Of a DNA stretch of 27,577 nucleotides, positions 8,720 to 18,841 are shown in pieces. The DNA comes from Sperchopsis tessellata (lineage: Eukaryota; Arthropoda; Insecta; Coleoptera; Hydrophilidae), in assembly GCA_033557685.1 (NCBI GenBank), contig JAWQRN010000639.1, forward strand, positions 1 to 27,577, given 5' to 3'. Within the stretch, counting starts at the first letter, position 1. Every line of letters starts with the position of its first letter. A program made the position numbers and the translations under genes. Below the pieces are notes generated by a model. It was not told the origin of the DNA, searched no databases, and worked only from the letters and a program-made list of their open reading frames with translations.

Positions 8720-11030
8720 AATTTTGAGATACGCTGATATGGATGTAGATGTAAAAATACTTACTCTACGCATGTTCGAAGTAATCCTCTCCAATATTAG
8801 TGCGCCTTTGAAAGCGAATTTCTTCCCCACTAGAAAATCTTCCGACCCCGAAAGTGCTGTTTGAAATTAAAGAAGAACCAGAAGTCACACATAGGTAAAT
8901 CGGGCGAGTTGGGTGGATGATCTAACACTATAATATCTTTTTCTATAAGAAAGTCGACTGTTATTTTACCTTATGAGAGAAAGTGTTGTCATGATGAAGC
9001 CTTTAAGCACTTCTGGAAGGCAGTCCCATATCAATTATCCGTTACTATCTTCTGTTCTTTAACAGCTTTGACTAAACTAGTTCTTTGAAAAAATAGGGCG
9101 TACATAACTTTCTTCATTGATCATTGATTTTTCGAAATTTTTGTAGACTTATCTTTGTGCCTTTTTTGATGGGCTCGAATGTTAAAGTATGATTTATATG
9201 TTTCACCACCTTTCACAATTTTAGAGATAATTCGAGTCCTCCGTCATTTTCAATTTCTTTCTTAGAAATTCACACAGGTTTACGTTTCAAATGACAGCGT
9301 ATGTGGAACCCAATGGAAAACAATTGTTTTCAAATAAAGTTCATTGTGCAAAATTCTTTGTACTATGCTGAATCTAATCTTCAAAGTCACCTTGACAGTT
9401 ATGTATTATAGTATATCACTTAGATCCTCATTCTAAAAAGTTTTTGAGTACGCTATGTTGACTAGACTATAGGGACATCTCGATAAAAATGATAGTCAGC
9501 ATGGCTTTCGGAGTGGTTTCTCCACCATGTCAGACATACATGAGTTCTTATCACATGTATTTGCATCCTGGGATAGAGGTGAGTCCGGTTGGGCTTTATT
9601 GTGACCTCAGTACGGTTTTTGATTGTGTTGATCATGATATTCTCCTGGACAAGCTCGGCATGTATGGTGTTCATAGTGCTCATGCTGATTGGTTTCGCTC
9701 CTAATTGTTAGATATAGATCGAACAATAACAAGCTGACTTTTGCTGATTCGTCTTGTATACCTGTTGACGTAGGTGTACCACAGGGCTCTATCTTAGGTC
9801 CAACTTTCTTTATTTTTTTATGAACGGCATTGTGTTATTTGTCAGTTTTGCCTTGACTGTGTACACTGATGATACTTCATCTATTATTGCGAGACCCTCT
9901 GAAGCTATTCAGTGTGGAATAGTAGAGGCACTTCGTGAAATACGTCTTTAGTTTTCAAGCAATAGACTATTTCTGAATCGTATGAAAACAAAATTGCTAC
10001 GTTTCCACGGTGTTCAGAATAGAAATATTGCAGATGGGAATGCAGTACCATGGTTGAGCAGGATCACTGTGTGAAATTTTTGGGACCTCAGGTTGACCAA
10101 CACCTGAACAGGAAATACCATTGTATCCAGGCTATAAAAACCATGAATTCCACTTGTTATCAGATAAGAGCTCTTAAGGGTATGGTTCGGCTTTCGTACA
10201 TAATATCATCCTATTACAGCCAAGTACAGTCTAGGCTTTCAGATGGTGTATGTTTTTGGCGATCTTCGGTTCATTCAGATGTTGTTTTTAAGTGTCAGAA
10301 GCGTGTGGTTTGGTGTATTGCGAGCACTGAGCCTTGTAGATCTTACTTTTCCCAATACTATATTTTTATTTTATCTGGCATTTACATTTTGGAATTATTA
10401 ATTTTTGTTTTCAAGAAAGACAATTTTCGGAGAAGTATTGCCTTCCACTCTTATGGTATCGGGAATCGTAATGATTATAGGATGCCTGCAAATAGACTGG
10501 ATATTACTAGAAGATCCCCTTCTGTTATGTGGGCTTGAGGCTATTTAATCCTTTGCCTCAGCATCTCAAGACGGAGACTAATTAGTTTAAAAAGTAGGTT
10601 AAAAAAATCTTGAGGGAACCCTTTGTCTATAGTTTGCAAGAATTTTTTTATGTAATGTTGACAATGTGATCTGTTGATTTGTCTAGTCTTTTCTTGTAAT
10701 TATTGTTTGATTATGTATTTATTGAATTATTTCATTGGTGACTTGTCCTATATACTATTGTATTTTTTTGTTGACTATTAGTCAATATATTATTATTATT
10801 ATTTCTCACGTTGACCATGTATTGAATGGCAGCAACGTTTTCAGTGGTGACTGTAGATAATGGGCGGCTTTCACAATCAATGCCGTAGAGAATTGTGCCT
10901 TCTAGAAAATTCTTTGAACCATCTATATACGGCCGATTGAGATGGAGAATCACTACCAATAGCAGATTGTAAGGGATCGAAGCACCGAACCAACTTTAAC
11001 GTCATAATAAATCATCTCACGATAATGTGG
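8720..11030 (-). mobile_element. Mariner A: decayed mariner element split by a CR1-like insertion
   Basis: Minus-strand reading gives an N-terminal part at about 11030-10803: QSAVYRWFKEF and LSTVTTENVAAIQYMVN, the linker after the first helix-turn-helix. It resumes at about 9434 with VQRILHNELYLK, WVPHTLSF, then a GGET block where mariners have GDET, HHDNT around 8975-8990, and DHPPNSPDLPMCDFWFF around 8890-8930. Homology fades towards 8720. The first catalytic aspartate is changed to glycine and several stops and shifts are present. The two halves are collinear with a mariner once the 9435-10803 insertion is removed. Terminal inverted repeats were not identified. Assignment is by motif recognition. 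Confidence 0.8.
9435..10803 (+). mobile_element. CR1/jockey-like non-LTR retrotransposon, 5'-truncated, inserted in mariner A
   Basis: RT motifs in order are: QHGFRSGFST (about 9498-9525), YCDLSTVFDCVDH (about 9598-9637, with the first RT aspartate), GVPQGSILGP (about 9772-9802), YTDDT (YADD box, 9862-9876), and a conserved open part at 10050-10538. That part has KFLGPQVDQHLN and ALKGMVRLSYI, then a YGIGNRNDYRMP block and RLDITRRSPS before the stop. The reading frame is broken by several stops and shifts in 9500-10050. The end of ORF2 leads to a short 3' UTR ending in an (ATT)n tail at about 10785-10803, typical of CR1-type 3' ends. The endonuclease domain is absent, the usual 5' truncation. 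Confidence 0.85.
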
Positions 11031-11389
11031 ATTCTCCATAATTTATTTTTTGAATATAAATTCAAAAAACAAAACATTAATTTGAATGGTAGAATGTTTT
11101 GATGACCTGGTTTTAGCAAAAATATTATAATTAGTTGCTATTAGTATAAGTAATTGGTTTATTATCAACTAACAGGAAAATACTACATTATAAAATAATG
11201 CAATACAGCCCACAGTCAGTGATGAAAGTCAAATATAAAGAAAAATAAAATATAAAGGAATGGTAAAAGAAGAGGATCTCCATGACTTGTTAAAATAATC
11301 ATAATCAGTATCAAGAAATATTTTATACACGTATACTGAGGACCCCTCCACCCAATATCAATCTTCGATTAGGGTATGCATAATTTATT

Positions 11390-13158
11390 CTGTTTCTCAT
11401 ATATGGAAATACTTGTAATCGACCAATTTCAAATACTTCATTACGGTCTCCCTTCTTATACATTGGTTTAAATAATGACAATTTAAGTTGTGAAGAGAAA
11501 ACACCATTTTCAATTGAACAGTTTACAATGAAATTCAAGGGAGATACTCTAATACAACCTATTAAAAGTATCATATCCTGCATTTTTTAGGTTTTAATTG
11601 AATTTAATATTTCTTGGCATGTAACTGGTTAAAAAATATAGTATTTACAAAATAATTTAATTTACAGTCAAACACATTAAAATTGTAATCATTGACTATA
11701 GTTTTTGTAATATTAACAAAAAAATTATTGAAATTATTTGCAATTGCTTCAAGGCATATTTACAATTTACAATACAATAAATTTTTTCCAAATTATTTTT
11801 TTACCGTCTTAAACTACAAAAAAAGCAATAAACTAAGTTTTAAACATAACTCCGGGAAGATGACGTCCGTGCAGTCGTACACATTCTTCCAATCGAGCCC
11901 TGAAGTATTCATCACATTCGGCGGCATTGCCAGTGAAATTTGAGCCACTTTCGGGCGAATCCGTTCTTTCAGGACTACAATTGTTCATGGTGAGTTATCC
12001 TTAAACACTTAATTCTTCAATTAACCCCACAAGAAAACGTAGGACGTTGTGTGGTCCCTATTTTGAGAGATCACGTGATTTGGAAATAAACCATTAACAA
12101 TATTTACTCTCACTGTATGGGAAGTTACTCTGTCCTGTTGAAAAAAAGTCTCCTCGTGTACTTCGTACTGTGCACTGTCACTTCATTGCCACGAGCATCT
12201 TCAAAAAAGTAGGGCCCTATGATCCCTGATGAAGACATGGCGCACCACACAGTAACTTTTGTGGAGTGAAGAGGTTCCTGATGCAATTGTCTAGGATTCA
12301 CGTCACTCCAATACCTTAAGTTCTGTTTATTGACATAATCAGACAAATGGAAATGGGCTTCGTCACTCATCCATAAATGGTTAACAATGTCCTTGTCACG
12401 ATTATTTAATTTCAAAAATTCTTCACAGAACCGTCTTCGACTCATATAATCGGTTTCTTTAAGAGCCTGAACTATTTGGATTTTTTATGGATGAAGGTTT
12501 AGGTCGATGTGTAAAGTCCGTCTAACTGTTCTGTTAGAAATCCCAAGAGTAATGCTAATCTGGAGAGCTGAACAACGTGGGCTTCTTTCGATCGCAACTC
12601 TTACACGCTCGATGTTTTTGGTGCACGCACTGTTTTTGGTCTCCCAGGCTTCTTTCTTTTTGTCGTTGCTGAAGTCTCAGAGTTCTCAACCCACTTTTTT
12701 ATCGCACCATCGAAAGGCACTGGTCAATTGCTATGAATGTTAAAATGGTTGCGGAAAGCATGTTTTGACAGCATAAGCACGATGTTGAGGGGTCCACCGC
12801 TCCATTGCTACTGAATGCTAAAGTGCGTGGAACATAACCGACAGCATCCCTGCTATTTCCTAACAACACAGCACGATTCCCGCGCTTTTCAAAATCGGTC
12901 TTTATTCTGGCCCATCCTGTATTATCAGTATTTTGAATAATACCATTAAATTTTTGCTATAAATTGTCAAAACTTTTTTTTACAAATACATTGTTAACGT
13001 GCTTCTTCACATACAACACATCCAACCTCTGCAGAAGTTATTTAATTTCTTCTGAAAGATAAACGTACTGATTCTTAAGGGGACATGTATTTAACATGTC
13101 TGAAAACGTATGAGAACAAATTCCACTCAGTATCAACATCCAAGTTGGGCAAATTATA
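11390..13158 (-). mobile_element. CR1/jockey-like non-LTR fragment split by mariner B
   Basis: On the minus strand a linker region at about 13158-12925 (EWNLFSYVFRHVLN, then a LNNFC block) is interrupted by mariner B. It resumes at about 11838 with IANNFNNFFVNITKTI, then the RT entry: PLNFIVNCSIENGVFSSQLK followed by LFKPMYKKGDRNEVF (about 11590-11420). The patterns AN-FN-FF, NGVFPSQLK and P-YKKGD are typical of CR1/jockey RT entry regions. Homology ends near 11390, so the RT core is missing. The linker part is weak. Sequence past mariner C (14381 onward) may be more of the same copy but is not convincing. Confidence 0.65.
11840..12921 (-). mobile_element. Mariner B (Tc1/mariner superfamily) with one visible TIR
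   Basis: The 5' terminus on the minus strand is TACAGGATGGGCCAGAATAA (12902-12921), a GGCCAG-type inverted repeat. The transposase begins near 12812 with MERWTPQHRAYAVKTC, then PFDGAIKKWVENSE, GRPKTVRAP, a second helix-turn-helix RCSALQISITLGISNRTV and the joint TVRRTLHIDLNLHP. An open stretch follows at 12445-12125 with MSDEAHFHLSDYVNKQNLRY (first catalytic D), KVTVWCAMSSSGIIGPYFF, then QQD-like HT-R and a C-terminal RARLEECVRLHGRHLPG around 11855-11905. The segment that should hold the third catalytic residue (PRSPDL) is deleted between the FPN-VIS block and FLWG. The left TIR was not found. Confidence 0.85.
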
Positions 13159-13160
13159 TA

Positions 13161-14378
13161 TTTGGGGTACCGAAAAGTTTTTTGTTTTTGCCATTGGTGA
13201 GGTACACCAACAAACTTGTTTGTTGAGTTATACTGATGTATTTTGCATTGTGGTTTAACTGTGTAACCTTGAGTATATAATTATTGTTATTGTTTTTTGT
13301 TGAATCTTTTCATTTCAAATGGCAGAAGAGTTTCCATTGAAACATTTCTTACACTATTTAATGTTGTATAAATTTCATAAAAAAAAACGGGATAAACTCA
13401 GTATGCGTTCATCTCAAAAATGGTTTAAAAGATTTAAGCCAGGAAATTTGTATCTAGATGATGAACCCCGATCTGGAAGGCCTATAAAATTAGATGATAC
13501 AGTGTTACTGGAGGAAACCAAAACAAATCCAAAATTAACAATTCAAGAATTGTCTACTAGACTTCAGTGCCCCTAGTCAGCAGTACAAGAACATATGAAA
13601 AAAATTGGAAAGGTCTGGAGAGAAGTTGTTTGGGTACCACATGATCTTACTGAAGTAAACAAAATTGTTCGGATAAACACGTGTACATCATTTAAGATAA
13701 GGGTGTCCGTAGAATCTTTTTTAAAACGTATTGTCACAGGTGACGAAAAATTCTTTATGTCAACAGAAAACGTAATAAACAATGGTTATGACCAAATCAG
13801 AAAGTTAAACTTGCTCCTAAACCAAGTTAAGGAAAGATATGGCTCTGTATTTGGTGGGATTATAAAGGAATCATTAATTATGAGATGTAAAATCCGGGGA
13901 AAACTGTAAAATCTGATATCTATTGTGAACAACTAGATCGCTTGAATCAGAATTTAATCAGAAAATGGCCAGAAACTGTAAATAGAGGTGGCGTTATTCT
14001 TCAACACGACAACCCACAACCGCATGCAGCTAAGAAGGTTCGTGAAACAATTTCTGAGCTTGGTTGGGAGGTTCTGCCACACCCTCCCTACTCACCAGAC
14101 ATTGCACCCTCTATCTCCCACTTATTTCGGTCACTGGAACATTTTTTGAGAAATAAGACACATAGATATGTGAAACGTTTTAAAATGACCCTTGACCAAT
14201 TTTTTTCTAAAATGAACCAGGATTTTTATAAAACGGGGATATTTTCTCTTCCTCTCTACATGGCAGAGTGTGATAGATAATGATATAAACTATATTATTC
14301 GATAAAGTACAAATTTTTCCTCTTAATTGGTTTTTTATTTAATATAAAAAAAACGAAAAAACTTTCCGGTACCACTAA
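13161..14378 (+). mobile_element. Mariner C: 1.2-kb mariner with both TIRs and TA target duplication
   Basis: The left TIR begins at 13161 and includes GGGGTACCGAAAAGTTTTTT. The right TIR ends at 14378 and reads, in reverse complement, GTGGTACCGGAAAGTTTTTT. They match over about 30 bp with few differences. TA flanks the element at 13159-13160 and 14379-14380. The length of 1218 bp is typical for mariner. It sits directly beyond the non-LTR fragment that carries mariner B. Having two good ends, it is the best preserved DNA transposon here. Confidence 0.88.
13319..14280 (+). pseudogene. Mariner C transposase pseudogene (DD34D type, third aspartate lost)
   Basis: Starts with MAEEFPLKHFLHYLMLYKFH. 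It then shows the helix-turn-helix region SSQKWFKRFKPGNL, the block DEPRSGRPIKLDD, and LTIQELSTRLQC ending at a stop (13574-13576). The frame continues with HMKKIGKVWREVVWVPHDLT, then IVTGDEKFF (first catalytic D at 13742-13744). After stops at about 13907 it resumes with VILQHDN (second D, 14008-14010), a GWEVLPHPPYSPDIAPS block, HLFRSLEHFLRNK and a C-terminal YFSLPLYMAE-like tail. The third catalytic aspartate of the APSD motif is isoleucine (ATC at 14113-14115). At least two stops and a gap make it inactive. Confidence 0.9.
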
Positions 14379-14380
14379 TA

Positions 14381-15303
14381 TATTAGAGTGACTGTAGCTT
14401 ATTGAGGGCAATTGTTATAATATCCTCCAAAGTTTAAAATTGAAACTTCTGCTCATCAATTGGAAGTTTTTAATAATTTAGTTATTACATACATGGACAC
14501 AAGCTGTGTAACGTGTCATGTGACTTAGAATAAAAATTTTTGACATCAGTTCAATATTTGAAACTTATGCAAGAATGTCTCTGGTGTAATGTATGTAAAT
14601 GTAGAATTATTAAACTATACTATTAAATTTTTTATTTTATTTTGCTTGTTTGATAATGGGTTGCTTTCAGCTTTTCCTGACATTATTGATCTTAATTATT
14701 TGACTGTTAATATGATTTTGTCTTCAACAGGTTTTTGGAAAAAGCAGTGACGAATACCCCTGATACATCAGTTTTTCCATAATGTCAACCTTGTAAATTC
14801 GTCATGTACAATTTAAAATTAAAGGTGAAGTAATAAAACCTGTACATATATTTTTATATTTTTTATAACAAGAAAAGTTTTAAGTATTGATAAGTGAAGC
14901 AATGAATAAGTTAGCATTATTCTTTAATTTTCTCTGCGTTCATGAAAATTACTAATATTTCAGGCTCTAATCTTGCTGACCCTCTTCACAGATTTAAAGA
15001 AGTTTTAAAAACCTTTACAACATGTATTCAATAATATAGAGATAATAAAATCAAGCATTATTTTTTAAGGACATAAAAATATAGACAAGTATTGAATTAA
15101 TGGAACATCTTACTGTAGAATGTGGTATTTTTGTCTAATTTGTATAGCCATACATTTTTCTGAATATCTGTTAACATGTATATACCAGCGTTTCTTAGAC
15201 TGGGCTCTTTGAAGCTATTGCCAGGGGAATCCCGAAAAAAATATGCATGGTTTAAATCACATTCACATTTTTAATTAACTAGTAAAGGTTTTCGCTGTCT
15301 TAG
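14381..15303. other. Intron 4 stretch with no clear element
   Basis: AT-rich. It contains a decoy terminal exon (acceptor at 14730, ten open codons and TGA at 14761-14763, AATAAA at 14832) that I reject in favour of the exon at 18797. Nothing else is supported. Confidence 0.5.
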
Positions 15304-16084
15304 ATAATTACATCATTTAACACCATCCATGTAGGTAGATACCTGGGAATATGCTTAAAATAATAGACTACTGTGCACTATAAGTTGTATTTTTACGACA
15401 ACTCTCACAAAATTTGAATATTCCGCTTCTATGGGTCTCAAAATGTATCCCTCTGGTCATAAACTCAGTAGAATTTAACTTCTTCTTCTTCCTTTATAGA
15501 TTAGGATGTCATCCTGTTGCCTTTTAAGCCTCTGTGGACGAAGATATCTAAATTTCATATAATCTGTTGAGCGGCCTTCCTTGTTGTCTTTTTCCGGTTA
15601 GTCTTTCGTTTTTGCATATTCGAGCTAATCTGTCTTCGTTCATTCTTTGTATGTGTTCATACCAGCCCTTCTTGTTTTTCTTGATCCATTCTGTGGACGA
15701 CGATATTCAACTTTCATACAATAATTACATCATTTAACACCCTCCGTGTAGGTAGATACCTGGGTATATACTTAAAATAATACACTACTGTGCAATATAA
15801 ATTGCATTTTTACGACAACTCTCACAAAATTTTAATATTCCGCTTCTATGGGTCTCAAAATGTATCCCTCTGGTCATAAACTCAGTAGAATTTAACTTCT
15901 TCTTCTTCCTTTATAGATTAGGATGTCATCCTGTTGCCTTTTAAGCCTCTGTGGACGAAGATATCTAAATTTCATATAATCTGTTGAGCGGCCTTCCTTG
16001 TTGTCTTTTTCCGGTTAGTCTTTCGTTTTTGCATATTCGAGCTAATCTGTCTTCGTTCATTCTTTGTATGTGTTCATACCAGCC
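15304..16084. repeat. 417-bp-period tandem segmental duplication (two 364-bp copies)
   Basis: 15304-15667 and 15721-16084 are near-identical direct copies with a 53-bp spacer at 15668-15720. Each copy contains the C-terminal coding end and (GAA)n 3' tail of the RTE-like element plus about 175 bp of the flank beyond it, such as a string CCGCTTCTATGGGTCTCAAA. Because flank is included, this is a DNA-level duplication and not two retrotransposition events. Copies differ at scattered positions (for example CCATCCATG versus CCTCCGTG). Confidence 0.92.
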
Positions 16085-18010
16085 GAATCCCCCTGTCTGA
16101 TGCCAGCTTTGATGTTGATAGGTTTTGTAATTTTGTCCGTTATTATTCTGGTTGTGTTTTTTTAGTATTTATATCATTGATTACATTCACTATTTGCGGG
16201 TAAATGTTCTTATCTCTTAGTATTTTTAGTATATCTCCTTTCCTGGCTTTATCGAATGCCTTAGAAAGATCTTCAAAACACAGATATATTGGGTTGCCGT
16301 ATTCTATAGATTTTTCACTCAACTGTCAAATCATAAATATACCATCTATTGTGCTTCTATTTTTCCTAAACTGGGGTTATTCTTCTTGTATAGGGATTTG
16401 TTGTTCTAAATGGTTTTTCAAAATTGGTGTTTTAGTTTTAGCGGTGCATTGAGTAATGAAACTCCCCTATTATTATCGCCTTTCTTAAAGATAAATATGG
16501 TATAGTTGTTTTTCCACTCTCTTGGCACTTGTCCTTCCTTCTTAACTTTGTTGAACAGTATACATAATCCTATACTTAATGTGTCTTCACCGTATTTTAT
16601 AAGTTCGTTATAAATTTTGTTTGGTCCCAGAGATTTTCGATTTTTCAACCTTTTAATGGCTTCTTCCATTTCTTCTTGGGTTATTTCCACCGACTACTAT
16701 TTCTGTTTCTTCTTCTATGTCCGGGTTTTCCTCTGTTTCGTGTAGTGTTTCTAAGTGATGTATCCATTGTTCTTCTGTTACGTTATTAATTCTTTATTCT
16801 CATTGATTTGTTTCTTGTGACAATGCTGTCCAAATTATTTTCTACGTACCGTACAAGTCGTGTTCTAGATTTTTGGTGTACTTATCTTTGCTATCCTCTC
16901 ATATACTTCGTTTCTTATCACTCTGTATCTCTGATCTTTACTTCATCATCAAACCATAACGGTTTTGTTAGTATTTTATTTTTATTCACCTTTCTTTTTC
17001 CCAGTGCTTCGTTCTCTGCCTCGAGTATGGCTCGTTTTATGTTCTCCCACATTTCTATGTTTAAGTTCTCTATTTCTTGTGATTCTAGTATCTGTATCAC
17101 TATATAGTCTCTTTATACTTGGATCTGTTATTTTTTATATATTGATTTTTTCAACAAAGTGAGAAAATGGTTTTCTTATATTAATCTTATGATTAATTTT
17201 GCATAGCACTAGTTTGTGATCTGAGCCTATATTAGATGGTGTTGGTGTTCGATCATCAATTATTTTTTTGAGATGTATTTCTCTGTTATTTAGCACATCG
17301 TCTATCATAGAATGTTGTCCTCTGCTATTGATCTAGGTGATATTTTGTTGTATAGGATGATCAAAGAAGGTATTATTAATTCACAATTCATTCAATGCAC
17401 AGAATTCTATAAGATCCAGTCCGCTTTTATTTATTGCATCCTTGTTGAATCTTTGTTTTATTCCAGGTATTTCAGCATTCCCTATACATCCATTAAGGTC
17501 TGCCATGATGATTATTCTCTGATTGTTTGGTGTTCTCTCTGTTTGGAGGTTTTCATAGAAGCGTTCTCTCTCTGTTTTCACTCTTTCAGTGTCAGGTGCA
17601 TAGACAGCTACAAAGTTGGTTGTTGTTTCATCGAATTTCATAACTACTCTCATTTTTTTTTTCGTCAACGTATTGGATGTCATTTATGCTGTTTATATAT
17701 TTATTGTGTATAAGTATTCCCACACCTGCGTGCGCTCTTGCGTGTTTTTCTACACCATTGTGTGTGAATAGGTAGCTTCCCCTCTATGTTGTTCCTTTAC
17801 CTTTTCTTTTGGTTTCACTGGGTAGGCAAATTTCTATGTTATGATTTCTCTTTGTGGTCCATGAGCTAACATTCCACGTAGCTAGTCTGATTTTACCCTT
17901 TCATTTCTTAACTTGTGTATCTTTATTTCGGGCAGTTTTCATTACCGGAGAATCTGTCCCAATCTGAGGCCCTTGTTTATTTCTAGGGGGAATTTTAATA
18001 GTCACTCTCA
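15483..18010 (-). mobile_element. RTE-like non-LTR retrotransposon with endonuclease, internally deleted
   Basis: Minus-strand reading from about 18010 begins with the apurinic-type endonuclease: RLATWNVSSWTTKRN (about 17900-17855), then GVEKHARAHAGVGILIHNKY, a conserved open part at 17683-17381 with FVAVYAPDTERVKTERE, IIIMADLNGCIGN and SGLDLIEFCALNEL, then NIGSDHKLVL near 17230. Linker frames follow at 17100-16918. The RT begins at about 16690 with EITQEEMEEAIKRLKNRKS, then EGQVPREWKNN, FKKGDNNRGVSLLN, a FRKNRSTIDGIF block, LCFEDLSKAFDKARKGDILK and GIRQGDS at about 16100. It then jumps at 16085/16084 to the C-terminal block GWYEHIQRMNEDRLAR, so the YADD half is deleted. Stops and shifts occur. 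It ends in a (GAA)n tail near 15485 and again near 15900 in the duplicate. Confidence 0.85.
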
Positions 18011-18212
18011 GTAGGTTGCTATCCTTGCTGAGGGTCTAGTCTATTTTGGTCCGCGAGTGGTATGTTATTTCCCACCTACCCTCCGGCATGACAGATCATA
18101 CAGGTTGGGGCATTCAACTATCTGCAACCTGTGGACGCATCCGATGGGAGATGGACATCTCTACACGAAATTTAACAATATATATAAATATCTTCAGGGT
18201 TGGCTTTTCTTT
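18011..18212 (-). other. Probable 5' UTR of the RTE-like element
   Basis: GC-richer than its surroundings and directly upstream (minus strand) of the endonuclease start. On that strand it reads through CCTCAGCAAGGATAGCAACC, compatible with a 5' leader of the same element. No reading frame or TIR is seen, so this is an inference from position. Confidence 0.4.
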
Positions 18213-18438
18213 TTGCAGCTCTTAAAATTGCTAATTATAGTTTGCCATGTAGCTCTGAAAAGTGCTAGATGCAGGTGCCGACCAACTCTAAAAAGTGCTT
18301 TGCTATAGAATGATATGTAGCACTCAGAAGTACTAGTCATAGAATAAAAAAAGGCATCTGCATCTAGCATTTTGCACAGCTACATGGCAATCTATAATTA
18401 ACACTCTTATGAGCTACATGTCTTGATAATGCCCCCTG
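18213..18438. repeat. 34-bp-monomer repeat, inverted pair (copies 3 and 4)
   Basis: Four monomers on + (AGCTCT/AACTCT/AGCACT cores at 18218, 18251, 18284 and 18319, period 33-35 bp) face two to three on minus (about 18355-18435). The arms share the strings GCTAATTATAG and CCATGTAGCT and the GCTAGATGCAG block. The minus arm ends in the same head seen in intron 3 (CAGGGGGCATTATCAAG in reverse complement, about 18415-18436). A long imperfect hairpin is possible in RNA. Confidence 0.75.
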
Positions 18439-18796
18439 GGCGTGAAAGTCTACGTACTGAATTAATTTATATAAAATTTATAGGACACAGTTTGTTTCCA
18501 AATTTCGTACCTACAGCATTAAAACTAACCCTGAATTCTCGGTTGTGATGTGTTTGTGTTGTAAACATTATCTGTGCTGGGAGCGAACATTATCTATGCA
18601 AACGTTTATCAGTGTTTTATAACTGTAAACGATACAAATATATTTTCGAATAAGACCATAAAATGGATCATTGGCTAAAATTTGGTTTGTTACTAAAGAT
18701 AATTTGGTAGCCTTAAAATAGGGGTGATTCTATAGAAATAGAATAATAGAAGGAAGTTTATTCTTAGGAAATTGTTTTAATTTTTTTTTTTTTCAG
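18439..18796. other. End of intron 4
   Basis: No element recognised. It closes with a long T-rich tract and CAG at 18794-18796, a strong acceptor for the last GOT1B exon. Confidence 0.6.
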
Positions 18797-18841
18797 TTTC
18801 TGGATTATTTGGCAGGTGAATCAAATCGAACGAGAGTGTGA
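18797..18841 (+). CDS. GOT1B: GOT1B exon 5 (C-terminal tail and stop)
   Basis: After a T(13+)CAG acceptor the phase-0 reading gives FLDYLAGESNRTRV and TGA at 18839-18841. This matches the family's C-terminal pattern, an F-D--GES motif followed by a short polar end in V, and brings the protein to 140 residues. An alternative acceptor at 14730 would give an unrelated ten-residue tail, so this exon is preferred although it lies 11.8 kb downstream of exon 4. Confidence 0.88.
   Translation, partial: FLDYLAGESNRTRV

Larger units (their letters stand above)
2162..18841 (+). other. GOT1B: GOT1B-type gene, five coding exons spanning 16.7 kb
   Basis: Gene span from ATG to stop. Joining 2162-2186, 2367-2458, 6008-6186, 6937-7018 and 18797-18841 gives 423 nt, or 140 residues plus stop. 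All junctions are GT/AG and in phase (1, 1, 2 and 0 leftover... i.e. split codons at junctions 1 and 3, clean codon ends at junctions 2 and 4). Less than 3% of the span is coding. Intron 4 alone is 11778 bp and consists largely of nested transposons. Intron 1 is 180 bp, intron 2 is 3549 bp and intron 3 is 750 bp. Confidence 0.92.

Noticed and set aside
9489..9704. Short protein-coding gene on +
   Set aside because: It is an in-frame slice of the CR1-like RT and has no independent support.
14731..14763. Terminal exon of GOT1B at 14731
   Set aside because: It is in phase and has a fair acceptor, but its peptide lacks the GES-type tail found at 18797, which matches the family far better. Kept only as a possible alternative exon.
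16808..17162. Small hydrophobic proteins on +
   Set aside because: They are antisense shadows of the RTE-like linker. Hydrophobicity comes from the complement of lysine-rich codons.
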